DNA of 52,228 nucleotides from a virus, in the IMG/VR virus record IMGVR_UViG_3300036852_000313, positions 1 to 52,228 of that record; one strand, given 5' to 3'. Position numbers and translations under genes: made by a program. Shown here in pieces: positions 30,503 through 39,336 of this stretch (position 1 is the stretch's first letter; each line of letters begins with the position of its first letter). A model generated the notes under the pieces. That model had not been told where the DNA came from, did no database searches, and saw only the letters and a list, made by a program, of their open reading frames with translations.

Positions 30503-31758
30503 TGCCACAACTTGCCCTGCTGGCCGATAAGCGCCCGATTGTCGTCGTCGTCGGCACCTCTGTGCGCAAGCCCGCCGCTGTACTGCGTCACTATCTCGCG
30601 AGTCTCGCGTGGCAAGAGTTACCACCAAACGTCGTGCTTGTGCCTGTGTTTGTCGCAGATAATGCAGACCCAGAAGCGGATGCGCTGCTCCGCGAGTGGA
30701 CCACAGCGCGTGATGGCAAAGTGCTTCGGGGCGTTCCCGCGCCAGTCGCAGATTTCAGCGATGAGCACCCCGAAACGCATCAATGGAGCGCAACCGCGAT
30801 GGAGCGCGTTGGAGTCAACAAGGATCGCATTATAGCGCGCGCCCGCGAGCTGCGTGCTGACTACGTCTGGTTCTGCGACGCAGACCTGATTTGTGATACG
30901 ACAACGCTGGCGTCGATGCTTGCGGTTGGGGCGCCGATTGTCACGGCAGTCTACTGGACGTATTGGAGCGCGCAAGGCACTGAGACGCGCAAGGTCCACG
31001 CCGCACCGCAAGTCTGGCTGCGTCATCCGTATGAGCTGTCTGGGTTCGGCTGGACCGAGCACGATTTTCGTGCGCGCTTAGCGCAACGTCAACTAACGCA
31101 AGTGCCTGGTTACGGCGCGTGCACGCTTCTGTCACAGCGCGCGCTCGACGCGGGCGTCGCGTTTGCACGCGTGCCAAACGTGCCGGTGACCGGGCTCATG
31201 GCGGGCGAGGATCGACACTTCTGCTTGCGCGCTCAAGCACTACATCTTGACGCATGGGCTGATCCGTGGCCGGACATTTATCACATCTATCACCTGCCCA
31301 CCGATTTGCGCCACGCGCCAGCGTACGTCGCGCGCTTGTCGGCTACACATCCCGAGCGCGCATCACTCGGTGATTTGGTAAGCGCAACCATTCAACCTAT
31401 TGAACCTGTCCCGTGGGCGAATGGGGGCTGGACCGCTGTGCCACCACAACGCGTGCGTGGACGCCTCGGCCAGCTCGCGCTTGTGCCCGAGCTGGAGGAA
31501 GCTTTTTATGGGCTGAAGCGTGGCGCGACCGTAACGGTGCCTGTGCACTTTCCCGCGCACTATGCTGTGCCATACTATCAAGGCAAGCGACGCCTGCTGC
31601 GCATTACGCTGCACGATGCGAAGCCGAACGGCTGGGCGCCTGTGCTCGAAAACGAAATGCTCGTCGGCGCGCGGAGCGGCAATGCGCTGCGCACGACAGA
31701 CTACAACGCGCGCCAACTCGACGGAATGCGCGAGATCACGGAGGCTACAAATGCGTAG
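30499..31758 (+). CDS. Glycosyltransferase fused to a trigger-factor-type FKBP domain
   Basis: 419 residues. Residues ~1-280 are a GT-A transferase: VWFCDADLI carries the DxD and MAGEDRHFC the late acidic motif. Residues ~320-375 read LVPELEEAFYGLKRGATVTV, then HFPAHYAVPYYQGKRRLLRI; this matches the trigger factor PPIase pattern (PGFEEaLvGmkaGE...v.FPedY....LaGK...F.v.v). A peptidyl-prolyl isomerase module joined to a glycosyltransferase suggests the sugar is put on a protein. The start overlaps the upstream gene (ATGA). Confidence 0.75.
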   Translation: MMPQLALLADKRPIVVVVGTSVRKPAAVLRHYLASLAWQELPPNVVLVPVFVADNADPEADALLREWTTARDGKVLRGVPAPVADFSDEHPETHQWSATAMERVGVNKDRIIARARELRADYVWFCDADLICDTTTLASMLAVGAPIVTAVYWTYWSAQGTETRKVHAAPQVWLRHPYELSGFGWTEHDFRARLAQRQLTQVPGYGACTLLSQRALDAGVAFARVPNVPVTGLMAGEDRHFCLRAQALHLDAWADPWPDIYHIYHLPTDLRHAPAYVARLSATHPERASLGDLVSATIQPIEPVPWANGGWTAVPPQRVRGRLGQLALVPELEEAFYGLKRGATVTVPVHFPAHYAVPYYQGKRRLLRITLHDAKPNGWAPVLENEMLVGARSGNALRTTDYNARQLDGMREITEATNA

Positions 31759-31957
31759 CACACAAAAGCAATGGTTTGAACTGCATGCACCAGGCTTGCG
31801 CAAAGCAAGCATTGGGTGGCAATACGACTATGACACAGGAGTGTATCACTTCTATCGCGTAGTAAAAGTACCGCAGACAGCGCTAGAAACAGGTGGTACA
31901 GAGCTTGCTGCCGCCATTGTGAGAAAATTAACCGGGAAGACAGAAGCGAATGGCTAA
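31751..31957 (+). CDS. Small hypothetical protein
   Basis: 68 residues from ATG 31751 (MRSTQKQWFELHAPGLRKAS), with an aromatic middle (WQYDYDTGVYHFYRVVKVP). No family recognised. Overlaps both neighbouring genes by 8 bases. Confidence 0.6.
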   Translation: MRSTQKQWFELHAPGLRKASIGWQYDYDTGVYHFYRVVKVPQTALETGGTELAAAIVRKLTGKTEANG

Positions 31958-32186
31958 AGGAACTTGGCACGCGCGCGGGCTCGCACGCATGCACTATGTA
32001 GACAATAGCGGCAAAGTGCTAGGCACGGTCGCTTTTGTTTATGGTGACGGCTTGTATAGCGCTAACACCAATAGTACACGTCTTGGTAACTACATAAACG
32101 AGTCAGACGCGCAACGCGCGGTCGAAATCGCGTGCGACGCGCCGCCACCTGCGCCCAGCACCATTCTTGGAAGCCAGAATGCCTGA
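31950..32186 (+). CDS. Small hypothetical protein
   Basis: 78 residues: beta hairpins (MHYVDNSGKVLGTVAFVYGD), then TRLGNYINESDAQRAVE, a layout common in small phage proteins of unknown role, and a Pro-rich tail. Confidence 0.6.
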   Translation: MAKGTWHARGLARMHYVDNSGKVLGTVAFVYGDGLYSANTNSTRLGNYINESDAQRAVEIACDAPPPAPSTILGSQNA

Positions 32187-33018
32187 TCTCCAGCGTATCG
32201 AAGTTCCCCCCGGTGTTGTCTGCGTCACGACCTACGGTGTCATTACGCAGCAAACTGCGCAATGCCTCATGGAAGCGCGCAGTCTCACAGAGCGCAACGG
32301 TGCGGACAACATTAGCTGGGTGCTGGAGCCCGCCGCGCTTGTGGAGCGCGCGCGTAACGCCGCCGTGCGGAGCATGCGCGCCGCAAACGCGAGTTGGCTG
32401 TGTTTCATTGACGGCGATGCGACGTTTCCGCCCGACGCAATTCTGCGCATGCTCCAGACCGCGTATCTTGACATGCCGCACGCAGATTGCGTGGGCGCCT
32501 ATATGCCCCTGCGCGGCGAGCTTGCGCTGCCCACTATCGACACCGGCACAGGAACATGGGAAAGCTGGTTTCCAGGCAGCGGCACCATTGAGGTTATTCG
32601 CACGGGCGCCGCGTTTCTGTTTATCAAGCGTCACGTTATTGAGGCGTTGACCGACCCGTGGTTTCGTGTGCGTGTGCCTGCGCGCCCGCTCGACTTCATG
32701 CTCGAAGTTGACAATTGGGCACGCATCAAGTTCGACGGACGCAACCCATTCCGCGAGCTGCCCGGCGAGCCGTGGGAAAAGCTGGAGCGCTGCGCCAAGG
32801 ACGATCCCAGCGTTGCACCAGAGCAATTTACGCCTCTCGAAGTTGGCGAGGACTCCGGCTTTTGCGACCGCGTGCGCGCCGCAGGCTTTCACATCTTCGT
32901 CAACACAGACATTTCGTGTGGGCATGTCGATCAGCTCATACGGACTGGCGCAGACCATCGGCGCGCCATCGACGAGCGCGACCGCTCTCAGCGTTTACTT
33001 GCGGGAATACTTCAATGA
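32179..33018 (+). CDS. Glycosyltransferase (GT-A fold)
   Basis: 279 residues from ATG 32179. CFIDGDATFPPDAIL carries the DxD; GEDSGFCDRVRAAGFHIFVN and SCGHVDQ are the late motifs of the Anp1-like and related phage transferases. N-terminal TYGVITQQTAQCLMEA is the donor-binding strand region. Third transferase in this cassette. Confidence 0.8.
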   Translation: MPDLQRIEVPPGVVCVTTYGVITQQTAQCLMEARSLTERNGADNISWVLEPAALVERARNAAVRSMRAANASWLCFIDGDATFPPDAILRMLQTAYLDMPHADCVGAYMPLRGELALPTIDTGTGTWESWFPGSGTIEVIRTGAAFLFIKRHVIEALTDPWFRVRVPARPLDFMLEVDNWARIKFDGRNPFRELPGEPWEKLERCAKDDPSVAPEQFTPLEVGEDSGFCDRVRAAGFHIFVNTDISCGHVDQLIRTGADHRRAIDERDRSQRLLAGILQ

Positions 33019-33296
33019 CGCCAAACGACACAGAAACCCGAACTGTAACCCTTTCTGGGCGCGATGTGCAATGGCTCACAGCACTAGTCGCATTGAGCAC
33101 CACAGTGCTAAATCCAAACGCGACCCGTGCTGCTCTTGAAAACAATGTGGACACGCTGTGTGAGCTGTTTGACAGCCACCACTACTCGGGTGCGGAAATC
33201 AACGCGCTATACGATATGCTATACAACGCGCTGCCTATCACGTCGCCTATCGGTGACTTTCGTCTAAGAGCATTTAGCACATCGCTCGTTTCATGA
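33015..33296 (+). CDS. Small helical hypothetical protein
   Basis: 93 residues from ATG 33015 (MTPNDTETRTVTLSGRDVQW), helical centre with DTLCELFDS. ATGA overlaps on both sides. Unknown. Confidence 0.55.
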   Translation: MTPNDTETRTVTLSGRDVQWLTALVALSTTVLNPNATRAALENNVDTLCELFDSHHYSGAEINALYDMLYNALPITSPIGDFRLRAFSTSLVS

Positions 33297-33484
33297 CCAG
33301 CATGCTGTCGTGCGCCTTTCGCCACGACTTTCCCTGGCCGTACTCTCAACTCTCGTGGAGCCCCAATGGAAACATCTACTGCCCTGATTGCGGAATCGAC
33401 CTTCAGCGAGCGTGGGGTGTCGCATCAAATTACACAGGCAAAACCGCGTTTAAACGCGCGCAATGCCTGTCGCGTTTGTGGTAG
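33293..33484 (+). CDS. Small zinc-binding-like protein overlapping a methyltransferase
   Basis: 63 residues with NIYCPDCGIDL in the centre, a half zinc knuckle. Joined to the previous gene by ATGA. It overlaps the methyltransferase start by up to 119 bases in another frame, so either the methyltransferase begins later or the two frames are both used. Confidence 0.5.
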   Translation: MTSMLSCAFRHDFPWPYSQLSWSPNGNIYCPDCGIDLQRAWGVASNYTGKTAFKRAQCLSRLW

Positions 33485-34619
33485 TCCTCGCCTGACGCCG
33501 TACCTGAATCTCGGCAAGCAGGCACTTGCGAACGATGTACGCAGCGCTGACGCGCCGCTCGGCGCGCGCTTTCCTTTGGTTGTGCAAGCATGCGCACATT
33601 GCAGGCTATCGCAGCTCACGTATGTTGCGCCAAAGGAAGCGCTATACACAACGTATGCATATAGCTCTGGTGTCAGTGCAGGCTGGCGGCAGCATTGCGC
33701 TGAGCTAGCCGCCGAGTTTGCGCGCCCAGACTCTCACGTCATTGACGTGGCGTCAAACGACGGCACACTGATACAAGCGTTCGCTGAGCGTGGTTGCTGG
33801 ACGCTTGGCATCGAGCCAAGCATCAGCTTCGCCGACGCCGATTACGCAAAGCGCACTGCATACTGGACAAGCGATCTTGCACGCGATCCAGAGATTTACG
33901 GGCACGCCGATGTGTTAATCGCGCAAAACGTTCTTGGGCACGTCGATGACGTGCACGACTTCATGGCTGGTGTAGCGCTTGCGCTTACACCGAACGGTAC
34001 CGCGATTGTCGAAGTGCCGTACCTTGGCTCGCTGTTCGACACACTGGCGTTCGACACAGTTTACCACGAGCATTTGAGCTATTGGAGCATAACTGCGCTT
34101 CAGCGACTCTGCCACGAGCACGGGCTTGTGCTGACGGATGTGCGTTGGCTCGCGGTGCACGGCGGCTCGGCTCGTGCACTGATCCGCAAAACTGGCACCG
34201 CGTCGCAGGCCGTCATGAGCGCCATTGTCAACGAAATGCACGACCTGCGCCGTTCTACTTACGAGCAGTTTTCGGCGCGCGTCACAAGGCGCATCGCAGA
34301 GATTAACGCGGAGCTGCTACAGCACACTCCGTATGTCGGCTTCGGCGCCGCCGCCAAAACGGCTGTGATGCTTGGCTGCCTCGACGTGCGTGCGTATCCG
34401 TACGTTGTCTACGATGACGCCGCAGCAAAGCAAGGCAAAGCGATTCCTGGCACGCGCGTGCCCATCGAAGCGGCACCAACGAATTGGCGCACCGCGCCGG
34501 GGCCGATGTGTTTGTTCGCGTGGAATTGGGCGAGCACGATTATTCCGCGCCTACGTCGTGCAGGCTACACAGGCGCCATCTACACGCCGTTGCCGCATCC
34601 GCGCTGGGACATCGCATGA
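33366..34619 (+). CDS. Sugar C-methyltransferase (NovU/TylC3 type)
   Basis: Up to 417 residues with the three parts of this family: an N-terminal zinc domain (CRVCGSP, ACAHCRL), a class I SAM domain (VIDVASNDGTLIQAF) with the catalytic-region signature DTVYHEHLSYWS, and the C-terminal domain with YVGFGAAAKTAVML. Relatives methylate dTDP-4-keto-6-deoxy sugars at carbon, which fits the RmlB-like gene that follows by ATGA. The first ~30 residues are not family-like, so a later GTG (33417) may be the real start. Confidence 0.85.
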   Translation: METSTALIAESTFSERGVSHQITQAKPRLNARNACRVCGSPRLTPYLNLGKQALANDVRSADAPLGARFPLVVQACAHCRLSQLTYVAPKEALYTTYAYSSGVSAGWRQHCAELAAEFARPDSHVIDVASNDGTLIQAFAERGCWTLGIEPSISFADADYAKRTAYWTSDLARDPEIYGHADVLIAQNVLGHVDDVHDFMAGVALALTPNGTAIVEVPYLGSLFDTLAFDTVYHEHLSYWSITALQRLCHEHGLVLTDVRWLAVHGGSARALIRKTGTASQAVMSAIVNEMHDLRRSTYEQFSARVTRRIAEINAELLQHTPYVGFGAAAKTAVMLGCLDVRAYPYVVYDDAAAKQGKAIPGTRVPIEAAPTNWRTAPGPMCLFAWNWASTIIPRLRRAGYTGAIYTPLPHPRWDIA

Positions 34620-35557
34620 GCCGCTATGTCTGCGTAACCGGCGCCGCTGGCTTCATTGGGCAACACCTTGTCCGCGCGTTAGCCGCGCGCGGCGATCATG
34701 TTTATGCAGTAGACGCGCTAACATATGCGGCAGACCCAGCTCGTTTTGCAGAGCTGTGCGCCACATATCCTGCGCACATCGTATCGCGCTTCGTGGACGC
34801 AAACACGCTTGCGCGCCTGCCTGATGTAGATGCTATCGTACATCTTGCAGCATCGACTCACGTAGACAACTCGCTCAATGAGGCAGAGGAATTTGTTGCG
34901 AACAACGTCGGCACCACTGCGCACCTGCTAGAGCTGGCGCGCGCCAAAGCACAACATGGCATGCCACACTTTGTGCTTATCTCGACTGACGAGGTATACG
35001 GAGCGATTGTGCGCGGTGGCGCAGCGTCTGAATCTTCGCCCTTTCGCCCAACCTCTCCTTACGCCGCGTCGAAGGCCGCAGCCGATCTGCTTGTGCGTGC
35101 GTGGGGCGCAACCTATGGTGTCCCGTACGCAATCCTGCGCCCAACGAATTGCTATGGCGTCGGTCAGCACCCAGAAAAGCTGATCCCAAAGACATTGCGC
35201 TGTCTCCAAAGCGACCAGCCAATTCCGATACATGGCACTGGTGAGCAAACACGTAGCTGGCTCGCGGTTGAGGACGCAGTAAGCGCAATCCTGCTTACGC
35301 TCGACCGGCCTGTGTACGGCGTCTACAACATTGGCGGGAACACTGAAGCCAGCGTGCGCGACGTGGTGCGTGCGATCCGTGAGGCATACGGCGCAGGTGC
35401 AGCGCTGGCTACTCGCGAGGCTGGGCGCCCAGCCTGTGACATGCGCTATGCTGTAGACGACGCTGCGCTTCGCGCGCTTGGCTGGGCTCCGCAAGGCTCA
35501 TTATGGCGCGATCTGCCGCTGCTCGTGCAGGCTGCGCGCTCTCAGTGGCGCTGGTAG
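34616..35557 (+). CDS. dTDP-glucose 4,6-dehydratase-like SDR enzyme
   Basis: 313 residues. NAD-binding GAAGFIGQHL, VDALTYAA, VHLAASTHVDNS, STDEVYGAI and SPYAASKAAADLLVRA (the YxxxK pair) match RmlB closely, including the T-D-E active-site triad. It would make a 4-keto-6-deoxy nucleotide sugar for the methyltransferase upstream. RmlA, C and D are not encoded here, so the host must supply dTDP-glucose. A 60-base gap with a TTGCGC/GCGCAA inverted repeat and a GAGGTAA ribosome site follows. Confidence 0.87.
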   Translation: MSRYVCVTGAAGFIGQHLVRALAARGDHVYAVDALTYAADPARFAELCATYPAHIVSRFVDANTLARLPDVDAIVHLAASTHVDNSLNEAEEFVANNVGTTAHLLELARAKAQHGMPHFVLISTDEVYGAIVRGGAASESSPFRPTSPYAASKAAADLLVRAWGATYGVPYAILRPTNCYGVGQHPEKLIPKTLRCLQSDQPIPIHGTGEQTRSWLAVEDAVSAILLTLDRPVYGVYNIGGNTEASVRDVVRAIREAYGAGAALATREAGRPACDMRYAVDDAALRALGWAPQGSLWRDLPLLVQAARSQWRW

Positions 35558-35617
35558 ACATAGGGCGTTAACTTGCGCAAGCGGCCCGCGCGCCGCGCAA
35601 ACCCTACGAGGTAATTT

Positions 35618-36262
35618 ATGGCGCTTGGCGGCTCGACAGTCAGTTGGCAAGAAACATTCCCAGCGGGCGCGGAAAGCATCGGGCTCGGCGATAACCGAAT
35701 TCGCTCACTCAAGACGGATATTCGTACCGGACTCGATAGTGAGCACAACTGGCCGTCATCGGGTGCCACAAACACAGGCTATCATCGCTACGGCTCCGCG
35801 CGCCCGTTCTTCGGTGCGCAATCACTCGCCAGTTCGACGGATACCGACGGCCGCATGCTGATCGCGAGCGACACAAGTCGCCTGTTTGGTGTGGGCTCGG
35901 CAGGCACCGTGCTCCTCGGCCCCGGCCCTTTGGGTCTCAGTATCGACTCCTCGGCGTACATCACGTTCCCGCAGCGCGCGCGCTGGGCGATGGAAGTAGG
36001 CTTCGCGGTCAACGCCTCAGATGAATACTACCTCGTCACGTTTCCCAACAGCGGTTTCAGCACCGTGCCATTCCTGTCGGTAATTCCGTTGCGCAGCAAC
36101 TCGGCTGCATCGACAAACGGTTCGCACGTTGCGTTCAATCTCACGTCCCTGACTGCGAGCGGCTTTAGCGGCATTATGGTGCTTGATTCCAACGGTGGTG
36201 GCGTCGCGGCGACTAGCCCGTCCTCGCTGTATTGGGCCGCCATCGGCCATCGCGCCCTCTAG
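35618..36262 (+). CDS. Tail fibre or receptor-region virion protein
   Basis: 214 residues. The start (WQETFPAGAESIGLGDNRIR, then SLKTDIRTGLDSEHNWP and a GSARPFFGAQS stretch) is a recurring module of phage tail fibre and spike proteins, followed by a beta-rich domain. The exact role is not known to me. Confidence 0.65.
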   Translation: MALGGSTVSWQETFPAGAESIGLGDNRIRSLKTDIRTGLDSEHNWPSSGATNTGYHRYGSARPFFGAQSLASSTDTDGRMLIASDTSRLFGVGSAGTVLLGPGPLGLSIDSSAYITFPQRARWAMEVGFAVNASDEYYLVTFPNSGFSTVPFLSVIPLRSNSAASTNGSHVAFNLTSLTASGFSGIMVLDSNGGGVAATSPSSLYWAAIGHRAL

Positions 36263-36271
36263 CATCGTAGC

Positions 36272-37906
36272 GTGACCACGCCCTTCGGCGCTCCCTTCGA
36301 GCTACGGTCGCAATCGCTCGTCAGTACACTGATCGTCGAGCCGACGCTGGGGCTCGACACATCGAAGTCACCGCCCAATTTGGCGCCCGGCTTCACGCCC
36401 AATTCCGACAACTTCATTATGCGCGACGGCGCGCTAGAACCGCGCTCTATGTTGTCACTTGTGAACAACACACCGCAGCCTATGGCGGCGCGTGTGCTCG
36501 GTGGCATAGACATAGTGAGTGTTGCCGGAGCGCATTATCCACTAGTGAGCGGCACGACGCAAATCGCATGGTATAACAACCCTGCGTGGAGCGTCGCAAG
36601 CTACGTCAGCGCAGCGGGGTTCAGTGATCCACCCGCAGGTTCAGACACCAACTATTGGGACTGGACGCAAATCTACGACGCTGACATCGACGAAAACATT
36701 GCGGTAGGCGCGCTGGGCAGCCGTCAATCGTTGTATTGCTGGGCGGCAGCAACAGGTGTGTTCAGCACGTTGACCGGCGCGCCTGGTGCAACAAGTGTTG
36801 CCGCCTTCGACAACTATTTGCTCGCGGCCAACGTCACCGACGCAGATGGCACCGAAGTGCAGCGCGTGCGCTGGAGTGATCGAGGTAACCCTTCCAACTG
36901 GACAACCGGGCTCTCTGGCTTTGAGGATTTGCTTGCAGCCAAAGGCGCGATCACGCGCATGCTGCCGCTGGAGAACCGCGTCGCGGTGTTTTTTGACGAC
37001 GAAATTTGGTACGGTGTTCCTGTACAGTTTCCCGGCATATGGCAGTTCACACCGCTCGACACAACAGTCGGCTGTCCGTATCCCTGGACCGCGACGGTCA
37101 CGTCGCAGGGCGTGTTGTTTGTCGCGCGCGGCTTTCAAGTATACTTGCTGCCGAAAGAGGGCGGTGCCGCGCAACCAGTTGGACAACGCCTTCATCGCAC
37201 ACTACGTGACACCATCGTGCAGCCGACGCGCGCCTTCGGTGTACACGATCCCATAAACACACAATATCAGCTCTACTATCCAATTGCGAATGACGAGAGT
37301 CTGCCAACGCGCGCAGCATTTCTGCACCTTGATAGTGGTGCGTGGGCGCCGCAGAGCTTTTCACGCACCACAGACTACCTTGCGCTAACGCGCGGATTCA
37401 GCACACAGTTCGGTTACTCGCGCGCATCAGTTTGGGATGATTATAGCGAAAGCACCGGCAGTACGTGGAACCAGCTCGCGGGCATGTCATGGAACGATAT
37501 TACTGGAACAGGTGACGCGCGCGCCTCGGTGTTTCTGGGATCGAGCGCGGGCACAATCTATTCGCTGAGTAGTGCTGCGACCTCCGACAACGGGAATCCC
37601 GTACAGAGCTTTTGGGAGTCCGCACCGCTTGAAGGCGGCGCACCAGGCGTCCAGAAATCCATCAGTGAAATCCGCCTTGACTACACCGCGCCCAGCCCAA
37701 GCACGCTCACCGTGCGCACGTCGCCCTCGCAGGGCGCCGCGTTCGACGCTGGTACGCTCGTCTCGTTTGCTTCGATCAGCAACGTGTCGCAGGCAGTTGC
37801 ATACACACGGCAAGCCTCACGCTATCCAGTTGTTCGCGTCGAGAGTGAAGGCCAACAATATCGCCTGCATCGACTGCACATCGCAATGCGCTTTGGTGGG
37901 CGCTGA
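36272..37906 (+). CDS. Tail nozzle protein (P22 gp10 / T7 gp12-like role)
   Basis: 544 residues from GTG 36272. Beta-propeller-like with VRWSDRGNPSNWTTG, ENRVAVFFDDEIWYG and PYPWTATVTSQGVLFVARG, which are hallmark segments of podovirus nozzle and stabilisation proteins. It would form the hexameric lower tail below the adaptor rings. Confidence 0.75.
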   Translation: MTTPFGAPFELRSQSLVSTLIVEPTLGLDTSKSPPNLAPGFTPNSDNFIMRDGALEPRSMLSLVNNTPQPMAARVLGGIDIVSVAGAHYPLVSGTTQIAWYNNPAWSVASYVSAAGFSDPPAGSDTNYWDWTQIYDADIDENIAVGALGSRQSLYCWAAATGVFSTLTGAPGATSVAAFDNYLLAANVTDADGTEVQRVRWSDRGNPSNWTTGLSGFEDLLAAKGAITRMLPLENRVAVFFDDEIWYGVPVQFPGIWQFTPLDTTVGCPYPWTATVTSQGVLFVARGFQVYLLPKEGGAAQPVGQRLHRTLRDTIVQPTRAFGVHDPINTQYQLYYPIANDESLPTRAAFLHLDSGAWAPQSFSRTTDYLALTRGFSTQFGYSRASVWDDYSESTGSTWNQLAGMSWNDITGTGDARASVFLGSSAGTIYSLSSAATSDNGNPVQSFWESAPLEGGAPGVQKSISEIRLDYTAPSPSTLTVRTSPSQGAAFDAGTLVSFASISNVSQAVAYTRQASRYPVVRVESEGQQYRLHRLHIAMRFGGR

Positions 37907-37909
37907 GAC

Positions 37910-38188
37910 ATGCCGCAAAAACTGCAAGCACCGCCGTCCAGTGTAACAGGGCCACTCGGCGCGTGGCTTAGCGTGCTATGGCAATACATCGAGAAGCAGC
38001 CCAGCATCAGCCTCGCGAGTTTCGCACCGACCGCAACGCCTAACTCGTCCGTGACAGGGCAAAGCGGCGACCTGTGCGTTAATCTCGGCAGCGGCTCTAC
38101 GACATCGCGTCTTTGGGTGCTCGGTGGCAACGTGCGCTCTACAATCACAGATCAAGGCTGGGCGTTGGTGCGAGTGCTACAGCTATGA
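37910..38188 (+). CDS. Small tail protein
   Basis: 92 residues: a short N-terminal helix ([19 protein letters not shown]) then beta strands. This small-protein style is frequent between nozzle and fibre genes. ATGA overlap with the collagen-like fibre. Confidence 0.55.
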   Translation: MPQKLQAPPSSVTGPLGAWLSVLWQYIEKQPSISLASFAPTATPNSSVTGQSGDLCVNLGSGSTTSRLWVLGGNVRSTITDQGWALVRVLQL

Positions 38189-39039
38189 GCGCGAGCTTCA
38201 CGACGGTGGGCGTGGCTGTGCGCGTCTCAGGCGGATTTGCTCAAGATTATATTGTGCTCGATGAGCTGGCTGTGGCGTCTAACACAACGTGCCTGCGATT
38301 GGTGTCGCTCGGTGGCAGCGGCACGACAGGACTAACTGGTCCAGCCGGGCCGAGCGGCGCTACTGGTCCGCAAGGTATTCAAGGCGTGCAGGGCATTCAA
38401 GGCGTGCAGGGTGTACAGGGCGAATCTGGCGTTACAGGTCCGCAGGGTGTCACTGGCGCTCCTGGGACGAGTGGAGCGACCGGCCCACCTGGTGCCAGCG
38501 GCGCAACCGGCTCCACAGGCAGCGCGGGAGTTAGCGGCGCTACAGGACCGCAAGGCTCTCAGGGTTCACAAGGAATTCAGGGCATTCAAGGACCAAGCGG
38601 AGATACAGGCCCCAGCGGAGCAACTGGCCCAACCGGAGGCGGTGGTGCGTATCGACTAATTCCGCTGCTCCCGCCCACGGGCGTCAATGTTGCATTCACG
38701 AACATGCCGAGCGCGGCAAGCGAGCCATTTGGCGCGCGCGCCCGCTTACGTACGGACCTGAGCGCGGTTACAGAATGTCGTATGGTTGTGCAGTGCTTGG
38801 TCGTCGGCGCATCGACTTCAAAGCTTTCTGCGCAATGGTCAACAAACTTGTCTGCGTGGACATTTCTATCAGCAGCGAGCGGTCCAGGCGTCCCGCTCAA
38901 TGTGCTTGGATTTGCTGTGTCTGCGTGGACGAGCCTACTGGCGTCAGCTCGCACAGATATATACATTCGTCTGCAAGGGCAAGGTGGCGACGGTGTGCTT
39001 GATCCGGCATTTGCATCAATTTTTCTGGAGGCGCGCTAA
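38185..39039 (+). CDS. Collagen-like tail fibre protein
   Basis: 284 residues. N-terminal ~50 residues beta-rich (attachment?), then about 35 uninterrupted Gly-X-Y triplets ([20 protein letters not shown] is the start) that would form a collagen triple helix, then a ~125-residue C-terminal beta domain that probably trimerises and/or binds the host. Collagen stalks in fibres are common. It is a possible acceptor for the phage's glycosyltransferases, since many triplets contain Ser/Thr. Confidence 0.8.
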   Translation: MSASFTTVGVAVRVSGGFAQDYIVLDELAVASNTTCLRLVSLGGSGTTGLTGPAGPSGATGPQGIQGVQGIQGVQGVQGESGVTGPQGVTGAPGTSGATGPPGASGATGSTGSAGVSGATGPQGSQGSQGIQGIQGPSGDTGPSGATGPTGGGGAYRLIPLLPPTGVNVAFTNMPSAASEPFGARARLRTDLSAVTECRMVVQCLVVGASTSKLSAQWSTNLSAWTFLSAASGPGVPLNVLGFAVSAWTSLLASARTDIYIRLQGQGGDGVLDPAFASIFLEAR

Positions 39040-39096
39040 TGCGCGTTGGCGCAAATACTGCACAACATCGTCTCCTACCATACAACCCGTGACTAT

Positions 39097-39336
39097 ATGC
39101 CAAAGCTAGTTGACAGAGTCGCCGCTCGTTCGCTTGAGCAATTCGCGCGCGATAAACGCCGCGCCAACTGCCCTGTGTGCAAACTCGATCTTAGCATCCG
39201 CAAGCAAATTGTCGCTGCGCGCGAGCGCAAAGTCCCACGCGCGGTTATCTTCTCGTGGTTGACCGAGGAGCATCACGCAAGAATCACCGACAGAGACCTG
39301 ACGCTGCACGCCGCTGGACGGCACGACACGCCGTGA
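39097..39336 (+). CDS. Small Cys-motif DNA-binding-like protein
   Basis: 79 residues from ATG 39097. NCPVCKLDLSIRKQIVAARE is followed by a helix-turn-helix-like VPRAVIFSWLTEEHHARITD and LHAAGRH. Genes like this often precede metallophosphoesterase genes in phages. A TTG at 39046 is an alternative start. The 57 bases before it contain only a 17-codon frame. Confidence 0.6.
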   Translation: MPKLVDRVAARSLEQFARDKRRANCPVCKLDLSIRKQIVAARERKVPRAVIFSWLTEEHHARITDRDLTLHAAGRHDTP

